A DNA stretch of 64,000 bases from Flavivirga spongiicola (lineage in GTDB: Bacteria; Bacteroidota; Bacteroidia; Flavobacteriales; Flavobacteriaceae): assembly GCF_030540825.1 (NCBI RefSeq), contig NZ_JAUOEO010000001.1:4725001-4789000 (forward strand), given 5' to 3'. This document shows, in pieces, positions 45,371-53,294 of the stretch (the stretch's first letter is position 1; each line of letters starts with the position of its first letter). The translations under genes were made by a program, and so were the position numbers. The notes below the pieces were generated by a model. The model worked only from the letters and a program-made list of their open reading frames with translations, had not been told where the DNA came from and made no database searches.

Positions 45371-45946
45371 TTAATTTTTCTTTCTTAAAGCACTTAAAAA
45401 CTCGGGCGTTATTCCTAAGTAAGAAGCAATCATATACTGGGGAACGCGCTGCTCAATATCTCTATATTTTAAGCAAAAATCGTAATACCGCTCTTCTGCT
45501 GTTTTACTCATCGATTTTATAGTGCGATCTTGTAAGGCAACATAGGCTTTTTCAAATTTCAATCTAAAAAAACGCTCTATAGTAGGTATTTGATCATACA
45601 ATCTATTAAGGGACTCTCTATGAATTTGAATTACTGTAGCATCCTCAAGAGCTTGTACGAACTGTTTTGCTGGAGTTTGGGTTAAATAACTGTATAAATC
45701 ATTTACCCACCATCCTTCGATTCCAAATTGAATAATGTGTTCTTTTGCCTCATTATCCATATAGTAACATCTAAAACACCCCTCTGCAATATATTGCATA
45801 TTAGAAGATATGTCACCGGCAAAAAGAAGAACTTCTTTCTTTTTTAATTTTTTTACTTTGAAACTTTTACTAATAAGAATAACCTCCTCATTTGTAAGGT
45901 TTATGTATTCTTTTAAATGCAGTATTAGTTTTTCAATTGGTGCCAA
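45371..45946 (-). CDS. Crp/Fnr-family regulator with cyclic-nucleotide-type sensor
   Basis: 191 residues. The cNMP-like jelly roll reads KKKEVLLFAGDISSNMQYIAEGCFRCYYMD..KEHIIQFGIEGWWVND. A long dimer helix follows, and the DNA-binding part is short: MIASYLGITPEFLSALRKKN. Critical cAMP residues are not conserved, as is common in this Bacteroidota subgroup, so the signal is unknown. It probably regulates the FMN reductase/NTF2 genes downstream. A TTACAA-N4-TTGTAA palindrome is 102 bases upstream of its start. Confidence 0.88.
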   Translation of the reverse strand: MAPIEKLILHLKEYINLTNEEVILISKSFKVKKLKKKEVLLFAGDISSNMQYIAEGCFRCYYMDNEAKEHIIQFGIEGWWVNDLYSYLTQTPAKQFVQALEDATVIQIHRESLNRLYDQIPTIERFFRLKFEKAYVALQDRTIKSMSKTAEERYYDFCLKYRDIEQRVPQYMIASYLGITPEFLSALRKKN

Positions 45947-45989
45947 AGTAAACAGTATTAAACGTTTTACAAGATATAAAACTGATAAA

Positions 45990-46068
45990 CGAAGTTAGTT
46001 TTTCAAAATATTAAAATCAATATTTATAGGAAGTATTTGCCAAATAATTACAAACAGTTGTAAACAAA
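45990..46068. repeat. Copy B of the ~80-bp repeated leader sequence
   Basis: Same sequence as 44031-44110 with scattered changes, here about 43 bases upstream of the Crp-like start. The shared part includes the symmetric site described separately, so this may be a regulatory segment common to two transcription units. Confidence 0.6.
46048..46063. promoter_or_regulatory. TTACAA-N4-TTGTAA operator candidate
   Basis: A perfect 6+6 inverted repeat with a four-base spacer in the leader of the Crp-like gene. A near-identical copy (one mismatch) is at 44090-44105, ahead of the membrane protein gene at 42231. Symmetric sites of this size suit a Crp/Fnr or other dimeric regulator. Confidence 0.45.
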
Positions 46069-46091
46069 AAAAGCCCATATATATGGACTCT
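46065..46091 (-). terminator. Terminator of the arsR-AHSA1 operon
   Basis: On the minus strand AGTCCATA and TATGGGCT form a stem with one G-T pair, followed at once by seven T. It lies about 25 bases after the AHSA1 stop. Confidence 0.75.
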
Positions 46092-46115
46092 TATTATTAT
46101 AAAGTATTACCTCTT

Positions 46116-46580
46116 TTATTTCACCAACACTTCTAAATGTTCGATCAATCTGTCAAAAACAGACCCCCAACCATTTAGAATTCCCATCTTTTCCTGTTGT
46201 TTACAATATTCCTCAGTATCGTGTACAATGTTAAACGTAAAATTAGTTTGATCTCCATTTTTCTCAAAGAAAGCTTGTATCTCAACACCTTCAGTCATTG
46301 GTTTGAAATCTGCCGATGAAATTATTTTTTCGAACTCAACAATTTCAAAATACATACCTTCCGAAATAAATTCATTGCCATCGGGCATTTGCATAGTGTA
46401 CTTCCATTTTCCTCCAACTTTAAAATTATGTTCAATCACTTTAGCATTCATGCCTTTTGGTCCCCACCACTCTACTATATGATTTGGTTGTGTCCAAGCT
46501 TCCCATACCAATTCTATAGGTGCATTAAATGTTCTTTTTAAGGTTACAGTTCGATTTTTTGCATCATTTGTTTTACTCAT
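46116..46580 (-). CDS. AHSA1/SRPBCC-type protein
   Basis: 154 residues. Typical AHSA1 pattern: LKRTFNAPIELVWEAWTQPNHIVEWWGPKGM, KVGGKWKYTMQMPDGNEF and C-terminal GWGSVFDRLIEHLEVL. The fold binds hydrophobic ligands; most operon-linked members have no assigned substrate. Its start overlaps the arsR stop by 8 bases, the standard arsR-SRPBCC arrangement, so its level depends on that repressor. Confidence 0.9.
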   Translation of the reverse strand: MSKTNDAKNRTVTLKRTFNAPIELVWEAWTQPNHIVEWWGPKGMNAKVIEHNFKVGGKWKYTMQMPDGNEFISEGMYFEIVEFEKIISSADFKPMTEGVEIQAFFEKNGDQTNFTFNIVHDTEEYCKQQEKMGILNGWGSVFDRLIEHLEVLVK

Positions 46581-46902
46581 TTTTTTTATTTTTTGTTTGT
46601 AATGTCATTAAATAATCTTCGAAAGCGTCTAGCTTATTTTCCCATAGGTTTTTATATTGCTCTATCCATAAAAATGCAGGAATCAGGTTTTTAGGTTGAA
46701 TTTCGCAAAACCGCTCTCTACCTTTTTTGTTTATTTCTATGATTCCACACTCTTTTAAAATTTTTAAGTGTTTTGAAATTGCAGGGCGACTTACTTCAAA
46801 CTTTTCTGCGACTGTATTAACAGTTAATGCTTCGTTAGAGAGTAACTCTATAATATCTCTTCTAACAGGGTCTGCTATGGCTTGAAAAACATCTCTTCTC
46901 AT
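46573..46902 (-). CDS. ArsR-family winged-helix repressor
   Basis: 109 residues. The winged helix reads RDVFQAIADPVRRDIIELLS, VNTVAEKFEVSRPAISKHLKIL and GIIEINKKGRERFCEI. It lacks the CxC metal motif of arsenic sensors, so it belongs to the SRPBCC-linked group with unknown effectors. It is coupled to the AHSA1 gene by overlap. Twin palindromes directly upstream suggest it represses its own promoter. Confidence 0.9.
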   Translation of the reverse strand: MRRDVFQAIADPVRRDIIELLSNEALTVNTVAEKFEVSRPAISKHLKILKECGIIEINKKGRERFCEIQPKNLIPAFLWIEQYKNLWENKLDAFEDYLMTLQTKNKKNE

Positions 46903-46910
46903 AATATTAA

Positions 46911-46952
46911 GTAACCGATTGGTTACAAATATAAATGTAACCGATTAGTTAC
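46911..46952. promoter_or_regulatory. Twin GTAACC-GATT-GGTTAC operators
   Basis: GTAACCGATTGGTTAC at 46911-46926 is a perfect 6+6 palindrome with a GATT centre. GTAACCGATTAGTTAC at 46937-46952 differs at one base. Start-to-start spacing is 26 bp, and the first lies 8 bases upstream of arsR. Position and symmetry strongly suggest autorepression by the ArsR protein. Confidence 0.75.
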
Positions 46953-47004
46953 GCAACTTATTTTATAAAAAATTTGAGAAGCTAATTATTCTGTAAAAAA
47001 AAAG

Positions 47005-47042
47005 AGCAAAAAAAATCCCTTTCCAAACAAACGAAAAGGGAA
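47005..47042 (-). terminator. Terminator of the ExbB-like gene
   Basis: On the minus strand TCCCTTTTCG and GGAAAGGGA form a stem with a short AT loop, followed by eight T. It lies 25 bases after the stop of the ExbB-like gene. Confidence 0.75.
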
Positions 47043-47065
47043 CAAATATTTTGTTTTATTTATAT

Positions 47066-47473
47066 TTAAGACTTCTGAAGCATTTTTAATATAATAATAC
47101 CAATTCTTGGCAAGATAAAAGTAATACTACCAAATACAGTTGTTAAGAACGATACCTTTAGTCCTCCTGCCAGCATATTAGAAGATATGCTATCCATACT
47201 CTCAATAGCATCAAAGGCAGAAATAAGGCCAATAATAGACCCTAAAAAGCCCATAACCAACCCTAGTAAGCTTGCATCAGATGCTAAAGCAGTCATTTTT
47301 TTAGATACTACCAGATTTTTATTTAAACTTAAAAAGCCTCTTACCAAAAAGAATATGGATACTAAAAGGCATATTAAAATTAATGACATAAAGAGCGGAC
47401 CGCCTTCCATAAAGCGATCTACAAAAGGATTTGAAATTAAAAGACTTTTTAAATTAAGTGATAATATAATCAT
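47066..47473 (-). CDS. Small MotA/TolQ/ExbB-like membrane protein
   Basis: 135 residues with three hydrophobic segments (about 29-48, 67-86 and 104-128). The second and third carry the MotA/ExbB-type pattern LGLVMGFLGSIIGLISAFDAIES and GGLKVSFLTTVFGSITFILPRIG. It lacks the long cytoplasmic loop of true ExbB and there is no ExbD/TonB partner nearby. It is divergent from the LytS-type kinase, an association often seen in Flavobacteriaceae. Confidence 0.75.
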   Translation of the reverse strand: MIILSLNLKSLLISNPFVDRFMEGGPLFMSLILICLLVSIFFLVRGFLSLNKNLVVSKKMTALASDASLLGLVMGFLGSIIGLISAFDAIESMDSISSNMLAGGLKVSFLTTVFGSITFILPRIGIIILKMLQKS

Positions 47474-47662
47474 AACTAATAATTTTAATTAAACATAACA
47501 CAAACTTATAATGCTTTTAAGAACAATTCATTTAAATGCGACAGATTACCAATTTAACCATTAAAATAACATCGTGTTAAAACCATGGCCAAATTGGTCA
47601 TCCGTCTACAAAAACCTAATGAACTTTAAAAATATAGTATTATTGTAGTATTATTTTAAAGC

Positions 47663-48715
47663 ATGCTAACAAAACAGTTCTTTTTAAAAAAAACAGGTCA
47701 GCTATTACTTCATATTATATTTTGGTGTGGTGTCCTTTTTTTCTATACTTACTTTTTTGGTTTTGATAGCCTCGACTTTAGCTATGTATTATCATTTTCG
47801 TTATTTCTAATGCCTATAACCATAGCAACTACCTATGTTTTTATTTATAAACTCATCCCAAGCTATCTTATAAAAAAAAGATATTTTCTGTTTGGTTTGT
47901 ATAGTTTATACACAGTTATAATTTCTTCATATCTAATTATCATTTCGGTATTTTACGGATTAATCTATTTATCTCATTTTCAATATGCAGACATGGCACC
48001 TATTAGCAGAAACTTACTTTTTGTTGCTATTGCAGTATATTTAGTTGTCATAGTAGTCAGTGGGTTTAAATTACTAAAACTTAATTTAAAGCATATTGAA
48101 CAAACCAATAAACTTGAAAACAAAATTTTAGAAACACAACTTAAACTAAAGGAACAGCAGCTTAATTATTTAAAGATGCAAATTCATCCTCACTTTTTAT
48201 TTAATACTCTAAATACGATGTATGGCTTTGCCTTGAAAAAGGCCGATGACACACCAGAAATGATTTTAAAACTTTCTAATTTATTAGATTATTTACTCTA
48301 TAAAGTTGATAAACCTTTTGTTTTATTAACTGACGATATTGATCATATCAAAGATTATATAGAATTAGAGAAAATGCGATTTAATGAGACCCTTAACATT
48401 CATTTTTCAACTCAAAACATATCTGAAAATATTAAGATTGCTCCAATGTTATTGCTCCCTTTCATTGAAAATAGTTTTAAGCATGGTACGATTAAAAATG
48501 GTTTGTTATCAATTAAAATAAATATAACTTATAGAAATAAAAGTATCTATTTTAATATTGAAAATACAAGTACACAATCTGAAACCTATAAAAATGGTAT
48601 CGGATTAGAAAACATGCAAAAACGGTTAGATTTATTATATAAAAATAATTACACCTTGAATATTACTAAGGATAGTCATTTTTTTAAAGTAAATTTAATT
48701 TTAAATAGTGTCTGA
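47663..48715 (+). CDS. LytS-type sensor histidine kinase
   Basis: 350 residues. Four membrane helices (about 12-30, 38-60, 74-98 and 112-135), a short coiled coil (about 140-165), the phospho-acceptor region LKMQIHPHFLFNTLNTMYG (His near 175) and the ATPase box MLLLPFIENSFKHG with NGIGLENMQKRL. It signals to the LytTR regulator downstream. The last two codons and the stop lie inside the left end of a MITE-like element, so the natural C-terminus was probably altered by a few residues. Confidence 0.9.
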   Translation: MLTKQFFLKKTGQLLLHIIFWCGVLFFYTYFFGFDSLDFSYVLSFSLFLMPITIATTYVFIYKLIPSYLIKKRYFLFGLYSLYTVIISSYLIIISVFYGLIYLSHFQYADMAPISRNLLFVAIAVYLVVIVVSGFKLLKLNLKHIEQTNKLENKILETQLKLKEQQLNYLKMQIHPHFLFNTLNTMYGFALKKADDTPEMILKLSNLLDYLLYKVDKPFVLLTDDIDHIKDYIELEKMRFNETLNIHFSTQNISENIKIAPMLLLPFIENSFKHGTIKNGLLSIKINITYRNKSIYFNIENTSTQSETYKNGIGLENMQKRLDLLYKNNYTLNITKDSHFFKVNLILNSV

Positions 48716-48870
48716 TCGGAAACAGACTAATTTTATAAAAAGAGTTGTTTTTGATAAGATTTGTATTTACTTTTTATGAGGTGATGCCTTAGCATCAGGC
48801 GATTAAAAATAAATGCAAAAATTGCAAAAAGAAACTTTTTTAATTTTGCTATGTTTCCGATCAGACACTA
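48706..48870. mobile_element. 165-bp MITE-like element between kinase and regulator
   Basis: Perfect 18-bp terminal inverted repeats starting TAGTGTCTGATCGGAAAC, flanked by or ending in TA as for IS630/mariner-type targets. No ORF. The left end supplies the stop codon of the kinase gene; the right end lies 21 bases before the regulator start. Confidence 0.8.
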
Positions 48871-48891
48871 AATACAAATACCACAGAATAA

Positions 48892-49608
48892 TTGTTACAA
48901 AACAAAAATATATCGTGCCTTATTATTGATGATGAACTTATAGCTAGAGAAGTTATAGAAACACATCTAAAAAAAATGCCAAATATTAAAATAATTGCCA
49001 GTTGTAGCAATGCTATTGAGGCTTTTGGTTATATAAGAAACAATAACATCGATTTGGTTTTTTTAGATATAAACATGCCAGAAATATCTGGAATCTCATT
49101 TGCTAAATCGATTAACAAAAACATTAAAATTATATTTACAACAGCATACAGAGATTATGCTGTAGAAGGTTTTGAATTACAGGCGGTCGATTATTTACTT
49201 AAACCTGTTTCTTTTAACCGTTTACTAAAAGCTATTAATACTTATTTTGAAATATACAGTGAACCAAAAAATAATGCATTAGAGAATAGTAATAGTAACG
49301 ATTTTATGTTTGTTCGATCTGATAGACGCATGATTAAAATAGATTTTAATGCTATTATATATATTGAAAGCTATAGTGATTATATTAAAATTCATTTAAC
49401 GAATAAAACTATAGTAACCAGAGAAACCATTAGTGCTATTGAAGCTAAACTACCTGTTAAAAAATTTATTAGAATCCACAGGTCCTATATTATATCAATA
49501 AATAATATTGCCTCTTTCACAAATGAAGAAATAATAATTAATAAAAAATCATTACCGATTAGCAGAAGTTATAAAAAAGAGGTATTACAAATCTTAGAGA
49601 AATTCTAA
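48892..49608 (+). CDS. LytTR-family response regulator
   Basis: 238 residues from a TTG start. Receiver domain with the acidic pair CLIIDDE, phospho-acceptor in DLVFLDINMPEISG (Asp near 62), TTAYRDYAVEGFELQAVDYLLKPV, then the LytTR DNA-binding domain (about 135-235) with FVRSDRRMIKID and KKFIRIHRSYIISIN. It forms a pair with the kinase upstream, now separated by the MITE. The target promoter is unknown; the divergent ExbB-like gene is a candidate. Confidence 0.92.
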   Translation: MLQNKNISCLIIDDELIAREVIETHLKKMPNIKIIASCSNAIEAFGYIRNNNIDLVFLDINMPEISGISFAKSINKNIKIIFTTAYRDYAVEGFELQAVDYLLKPVSFNRLLKAINTYFEIYSEPKNNALENSNSNDFMFVRSDRRMIKIDFNAIIYIESYSDYIKIHLTNKTIVTRETISAIEAKLPVKKFIRIHRSYIISINNIASFTNEEIIINKKSLPISRSYKKEVLQILEKF

Positions 49609-49644
49609 AAAAAGACGTCCCCTTTTCAAATAAATGAAAAGGGG
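49604..49644 (-). terminator. Terminator of the MscS-like gene
   Basis: CCCCTTTTCA and TGAAAAGGGG form a perfect 10-bp stem with a 6-base loop. On the minus strand it is followed after five bases by seven T, about 60 bases past the MscS-like stop. It may also slow plus-strand transcripts of the response regulator. Confidence 0.65.
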
Positions 49645-49705
49645 CTATAGAGAGTTGCTAAAAATTCGGAAAAGTAACCAACCAAAACTTTAACCCTAAC
49701 TAAAG

Positions 49706-50533
49706 TCAATCCTTAATTTTTACTTGGCTCTCTACAATATCTTTAATAGGAACGACTAATTTTCCTTCCTCCGTTTTTAACGTAATAGATATACTATCTA
49801 TTGTTTCAACTTCTCCTTTAATATTGTTAAATTCGATAACCTGTCCAATTTCGTATATTTTTCTAGTATAAAAAGCTTTTAATACGTCCCCAACTACTTT
49901 TTGTGCGCCAAATCCAAATGCTAAAGCAAATGCCAACAAAAATGCTCCTAAAATCAAGGTTAGGTTTTGAGTAATGATCTCTGTATTAACACCAGCCTGA
50001 TTCAATGCTGTTATGGAAGTAAATATGAGGATTATAAAAAATACTATTTGACTTATAATTTTTGCTCCAGATAAATCCATAGATTCAAAAAATGCTTTTA
50101 AGCCTTTCTTGATGACATTTGCTAAAATTAATCCAACCGTAAAGATGACTAATGCTGAAAACAATTGTGGTAAATAGCCTAGGAGATTACTTATTTGCTC
50201 AGAAATCATAGTTAAATTCATGATGTCCGATGCCATGATTAATAGCATAATATACATCACCCATTTCACAAAGTTTGATATCACTTTTACAGTGTCAAAA
50301 TTCAGATTTTTTCCTTCAACAACCTCAATTTCGTTTATAGCATCATCTAGTTTGTTAACTTTAGCAAACTTCAAGGCTTTCTTAATAACTTTTACAATGA
50401 GCTTAGTAACCAACCAGCCTATAAATAAGACAATTATGGTTCCTATTATGTTCGGGAATATATCTGTTATTTCTAACCACATCTTACTTAAAGATTCCAT
50501 GGCTACATCTTTCCATTTTCCTGCTTCTTCCAT
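49706..50533 (-). CDS. Small mechanosensitive channel family protein (MscS-like)
   Basis: 275 residues. Three to four membrane helices: NIIGTIIVLFIGWLVTKLIV (about 28-48), one near 85-105, LFSALVIFTVGLILANVIKK (about 123-142), and the pore-like helix LTLILGAFLLAFALAFGFGAQKVVGDVLKAF (about 190-220). A short beta domain (GQVIEFNNIKGEVETIDSISITLKTEEGKLVVPI) follows. It lacks the large C-terminal cage of E. coli MscS. It releases solutes on osmotic downshift and is downstream of an ECF sigma operon. Confidence 0.88.
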   Translation of the reverse strand: MEEAGKWKDVAMESLSKMWLEITDIFPNIIGTIIVLFIGWLVTKLIVKVIKKALKFAKVNKLDDAINEIEVVEGKNLNFDTVKVISNFVKWVMYIMLLIMASDIMNLTMISEQISNLLGYLPQLFSALVIFTVGLILANVIKKGLKAFFESMDLSGAKIISQIVFFIILIFTSITALNQAGVNTEIITQNLTLILGAFLLAFALAFGFGAQKVVGDVLKAFYTRKIYEIGQVIEFNNIKGEVETIDSISITLKTEEGKLVVPIKDIVESQVKIKD

Positions 50534-50566
50534 TTTTATTTTGTTAATGTTATTGTTGGTTTTGGC

Positions 50567-50749
50567 TTATTTTTTGTCTTTTCTCTGCTTCATAACAGAT
50601 TCGATTAAGTCACCTATATTATAAGAAAATAGTTCAGCAAGATCCATAAGCAACTTAGCCATGGCAATATCTCTCATAACCTTAGACTTAAGTTCCTTTG
50701 GAACTTCCTTAAGTGGCTTGTTTATGTCTTTAAACGGATTATTCTCCAT
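50567..50749 (-). CDS. Small cytoplasmic protein coupled to an ECF sigma gene
   Basis: 60 residues, charged and helical: MENNPFKDINKPLKEVPKEL, then a helix with LLMDLAELFSYNIGDLIESVM. It overlaps the sigma gene by 11 bases. Similar small proteins follow ECF sigma genes in many Flavobacteriaceae and may act as soluble anti-sigma or accessory factors; this is inferred from position. Confidence 0.75.
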   Translation of the reverse strand: MENNPFKDINKPLKEVPKELKSKVMRDIAMAKLLMDLAELFSYNIGDLIESVMKQRKDKK

Positions 50750-51326
50750 TATTTAAGATATTATCGTTATACACTGTTATCAACTTATCTTTAGCGCGTT
50801 TAATCCTCATTTTAACGGCACTTTCTCCAATTTCTAAAACACTTTCAATCTCTTTAATAGAAAGAAAATCCTGGTATTTTAGTAATAAAATCATTTTCTC
50901 GTCAGGAGAAATTAGTTCTAAAGCTACTTTTAGCTTATCAATTTTCATATCAAGAAAACTATAATCATCGTCTTCTTTTTCTGAAAGGTTTTCTATATCT
51001 TTATAATCTACGGACTGTTTTTCAAATTTTTTGGCAGTATTTCTAGTGACATAATTTACACAATGATTATATGTGAAAGCATACAACCATGTTGAAAACT
51101 TCGATTTCTCTTTAAAACTTCCCAACTTAACAAAAAGTTTTAAAAACACATCTTGAGTTAAGTCTTCAGCTTCGTCTTCATCCTTAGCAAAACCAAAACA
51201 TTTATTATATACCAGCATAGCATACCTATCGTATAAAGTCTCAAAAAGCAACGTATTATTGTCTTTTACAATTGCTTTTACCAGATCTTCATCGGATAGT
51301 TTACTAATATTTTCGAGGGATTTCAA
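50739..51326 (-). CDS. ECF-type RNA polymerase sigma factor
   Basis: 195 residues. Region 2 has YDRYAMLVYNKCFGFAKDEDEAEDLTQDVFLKLF and STWLYAFTYNHCVNYV; region 4 has LISPDEKMILLLKYQDFLSIKEIESVLEIGESAVKMRIKRAK. It directs stress- or envelope-related transcription. It heads an operon with the 60-residue protein (overlapping) and probably the MscS-like channel, which suggests an osmotic or envelope stimulus. Confidence 0.92.
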   Translation of the reverse strand: MKSLENISKLSDEDLVKAIVKDNNTLLFETLYDRYAMLVYNKCFGFAKDEDEAEDLTQDVFLKLFVKLGSFKEKSKFSTWLYAFTYNHCVNYVTRNTAKKFEKQSVDYKDIENLSEKEDDDYSFLDMKIDKLKVALELISPDEKMILLLKYQDFLSIKEIESVLEIGESAVKMRIKRAKDKLITVYNDNILNNGE

Positions 51327-51501
51327 ATGTAGCGTTTCGCTAGTTTAGTTGTTTATAATTAAGATACGTAACTTCTTAAAAAGTAACATTTACTTATTTG
51401 ATTCATAAAAAAACAAAAATAAGTAAGTTTTACATTAAAGACATTTAAAAAGTTTAGTAATTTGTAAGACAACAATTTACTAAAAAATAAAACTTTACAA
51501 A

Positions 51502-53211
51502 ATGAAAAGATGTATATTATTATTCATGGCCCTAAATTTATTTTTTTCTTGTAAAAAGACCATTGAACAGCCAAAAGAACTTATCGTAAAAACCACTACA
51601 TCATCTAGATATGCCTGCGTGCCGCAAGTAACGGATGCTGAATGGTATAAAAAAGACAACATAGCACCACTTATAGAAGGTTATGATGCTGTAAACTACC
51701 CTATTACTACTAAAGACACTTTGGTGCAACGTTATTTTAATCAAGGTATGACATTGGCTTATGGTTTTAATCATGCTGAAGCTGCTCGTTCTTTCTATTA
51801 TGCTACAAAATTAGACCCTAATTGTGCTATGGCATTTTGGGGATACGCCTATGTGTTAGGACCAAATTATAATGCGGGAATGGAAGATGACAACTACGAA
51901 CGTGCTTATGAAGCCATACAGCGTGCAAAAACGCTATCTAAAAGTGCTACCGAAAAGGAAAGGCGGTTTATTGATGCCATGGCATTACGCTATGCACCCG
52001 AACCCCCGGAAGATAGAACGGTTTTAGACACTAAATATTCTGAAGCTATGAAAGCTTTATATGATCAATACCCTGAGGATACAGAAATTAGTGCTTTATA
52101 TGCAGAATCGCTTATGAATTTACATCCTTGGGATTTAAATGAAAAAGATGGTACCGAAAAACCATGGACTATAGAAATAGTAACACTTTTGGAAAAACTT
52201 ATTGCTCAAAATCCAAAACACCCTGGAGCACACCATTTTTATATTCATGCCGTTGAAGCTTCCAATACACCAGAACGTTCTAATATATCTGCGAAAGCTT
52301 TTGATGATGGTTTAGTTTCTGGTTCTGGACATTTATTACATATGCCTTCTCATACGTATATAAGAACTGGAGAATACCACAAAGGCACCTTATCAAATAT
52401 AGCTGCTGTTGAAGCAGATAGTGCTTATGTTACTACCTGTCATGCGCAAGGGGCTTACCCTCTCGCCTATTACCCACACAATTATCATTTTATGGCTGCC
52501 ACCGCAACCTTAGAAGGAAATAGTCATTGGGCTATGATTGGTGCCAATAAAGTATCTGAACATGTACATCCGGAAATTATGAAACAACCTGGATGGGGTA
52601 CTTTACAACATTATTATACCATTCCATATTATGTAGCCGTAAAATTTAAAAAATGGGATACAGTTTTAAATATGAAATTGGAAACCTATGATTTAAAATA
52701 TCCAAAAGCAATTAGACATTATGCAGAAGGTATGGCCCATTTAGGAAAAGGAGATTTGAATAAAGCAAAAACTGAATTATTAGAACTTGAGACCTTAGCA
52801 AAAGATGAAACACTAAAAGAGGTTACCGTTTGGGATATTAACTCGGTATACGAATTAGTTAAAATAGCTGAAAAGGTTTTGAAAGCTGAAATTTTAGCTC
52901 ATGAAGGAGACTTAAAAGCCAGCATTACACTTTTAAAGGGCGCTGTTAAAATGGAAGATGCACTAAATTATAACGAACCACCAGATTGGTTTTTTTCTAT
53001 TCGTCATCACTTAGGTCGAATCCATACGCTTAATGGACAAAAGAGACTCGCTATTGAATTATATCTCGAAGATCTTGATCGCTTACCAAAAAATGGATGG
53101 GCTTATCATGGTATAAAAAGGGCGTATGAAGCACTAAATGATAAAGAAAATACAGAACTTTATGAAGCACTTTTTAAAGAAAGCTGGAAATATGCGGATT
53201 TTGAATTGTGA
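51502..53211 (+). CDS. TPR-repeat lipoprotein
   Basis: 569 residues. The signal ends in LFFSCKK, so Cys near 17 is lipidated. Helical TPR-like units run through the chain: LVQRYFNQGMTLAYGFNHAEAARSFYYATKLDPNCAMAFWGYAYV near the start, and pairs near 150-200, 390-440 and 470-560. A conserved core with HHFYIHAVEAS and GHLLHMPSHTYIRTG (about 245-290) is His-rich and could bind metal. Function unknown; protein-binding or envelope stress roles are possible. It stands alone between divergent and convergent neighbours. Confidence 0.8.
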   Translation: MKRCILLFMALNLFFSCKKTIEQPKELIVKTTTSSRYACVPQVTDAEWYKKDNIAPLIEGYDAVNYPITTKDTLVQRYFNQGMTLAYGFNHAEAARSFYYATKLDPNCAMAFWGYAYVLGPNYNAGMEDDNYERAYEAIQRAKTLSKSATEKERRFIDAMALRYAPEPPEDRTVLDTKYSEAMKALYDQYPEDTEISALYAESLMNLHPWDLNEKDGTEKPWTIEIVTLLEKLIAQNPKHPGAHHFYIHAVEASNTPERSNISAKAFDDGLVSGSGHLLHMPSHTYIRTGEYHKGTLSNIAAVEADSAYVTTCHAQGAYPLAYYPHNYHFMAATATLEGNSHWAMIGANKVSEHVHPEIMKQPGWGTLQHYYTIPYYVAVKFKKWDTVLNMKLETYDLKYPKAIRHYAEGMAHLGKGDLNKAKTELLELETLAKDETLKEVTVWDINSVYELVKIAEKVLKAEILAHEGDLKASITLLKGAVKMEDALNYNEPPDWFFSIRHHLGRIHTLNGQKRLAIELYLEDLDRLPKNGWAYHGIKRAYEALNDKENTELYEALFKESWKYADFEL

Positions 53212-53238
53212 TCACTCACTTTCATTCTTAAAAAACAA

Positions 53239-53272
53239 AAACCACCAATTTTTTATATAAATTGGTGGTTTT
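53239..53272. terminator. Bidirectional terminator
   Basis: AACCACCAATTT and AAATTGGTGGTT form a 12-bp stem with a short loop, with A-run before and T-run after. It sits between the converging TPR and DUF4249 genes and can serve both. Confidence 0.8.
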
Positions 53273-53294
53273 CTATTTTATTTAAACACTAAAA

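Noticed and set aside
45810..45998. 62-codon plus-strand frame over the Crp-like start
   Set aside because: Antisense shadow of the Crp-like N-terminus and its leader.
47096..47110. ATACCAATT as a third MITE end
   Set aside because: It lies inside the ExbB-like coding sequence and has no inverted partner nearby.
50220..50624. 134-codon plus-strand frame over the MscS-like gene
   Set aside because: Antisense of membrane helices, which often gives long hydrophobic false frames.
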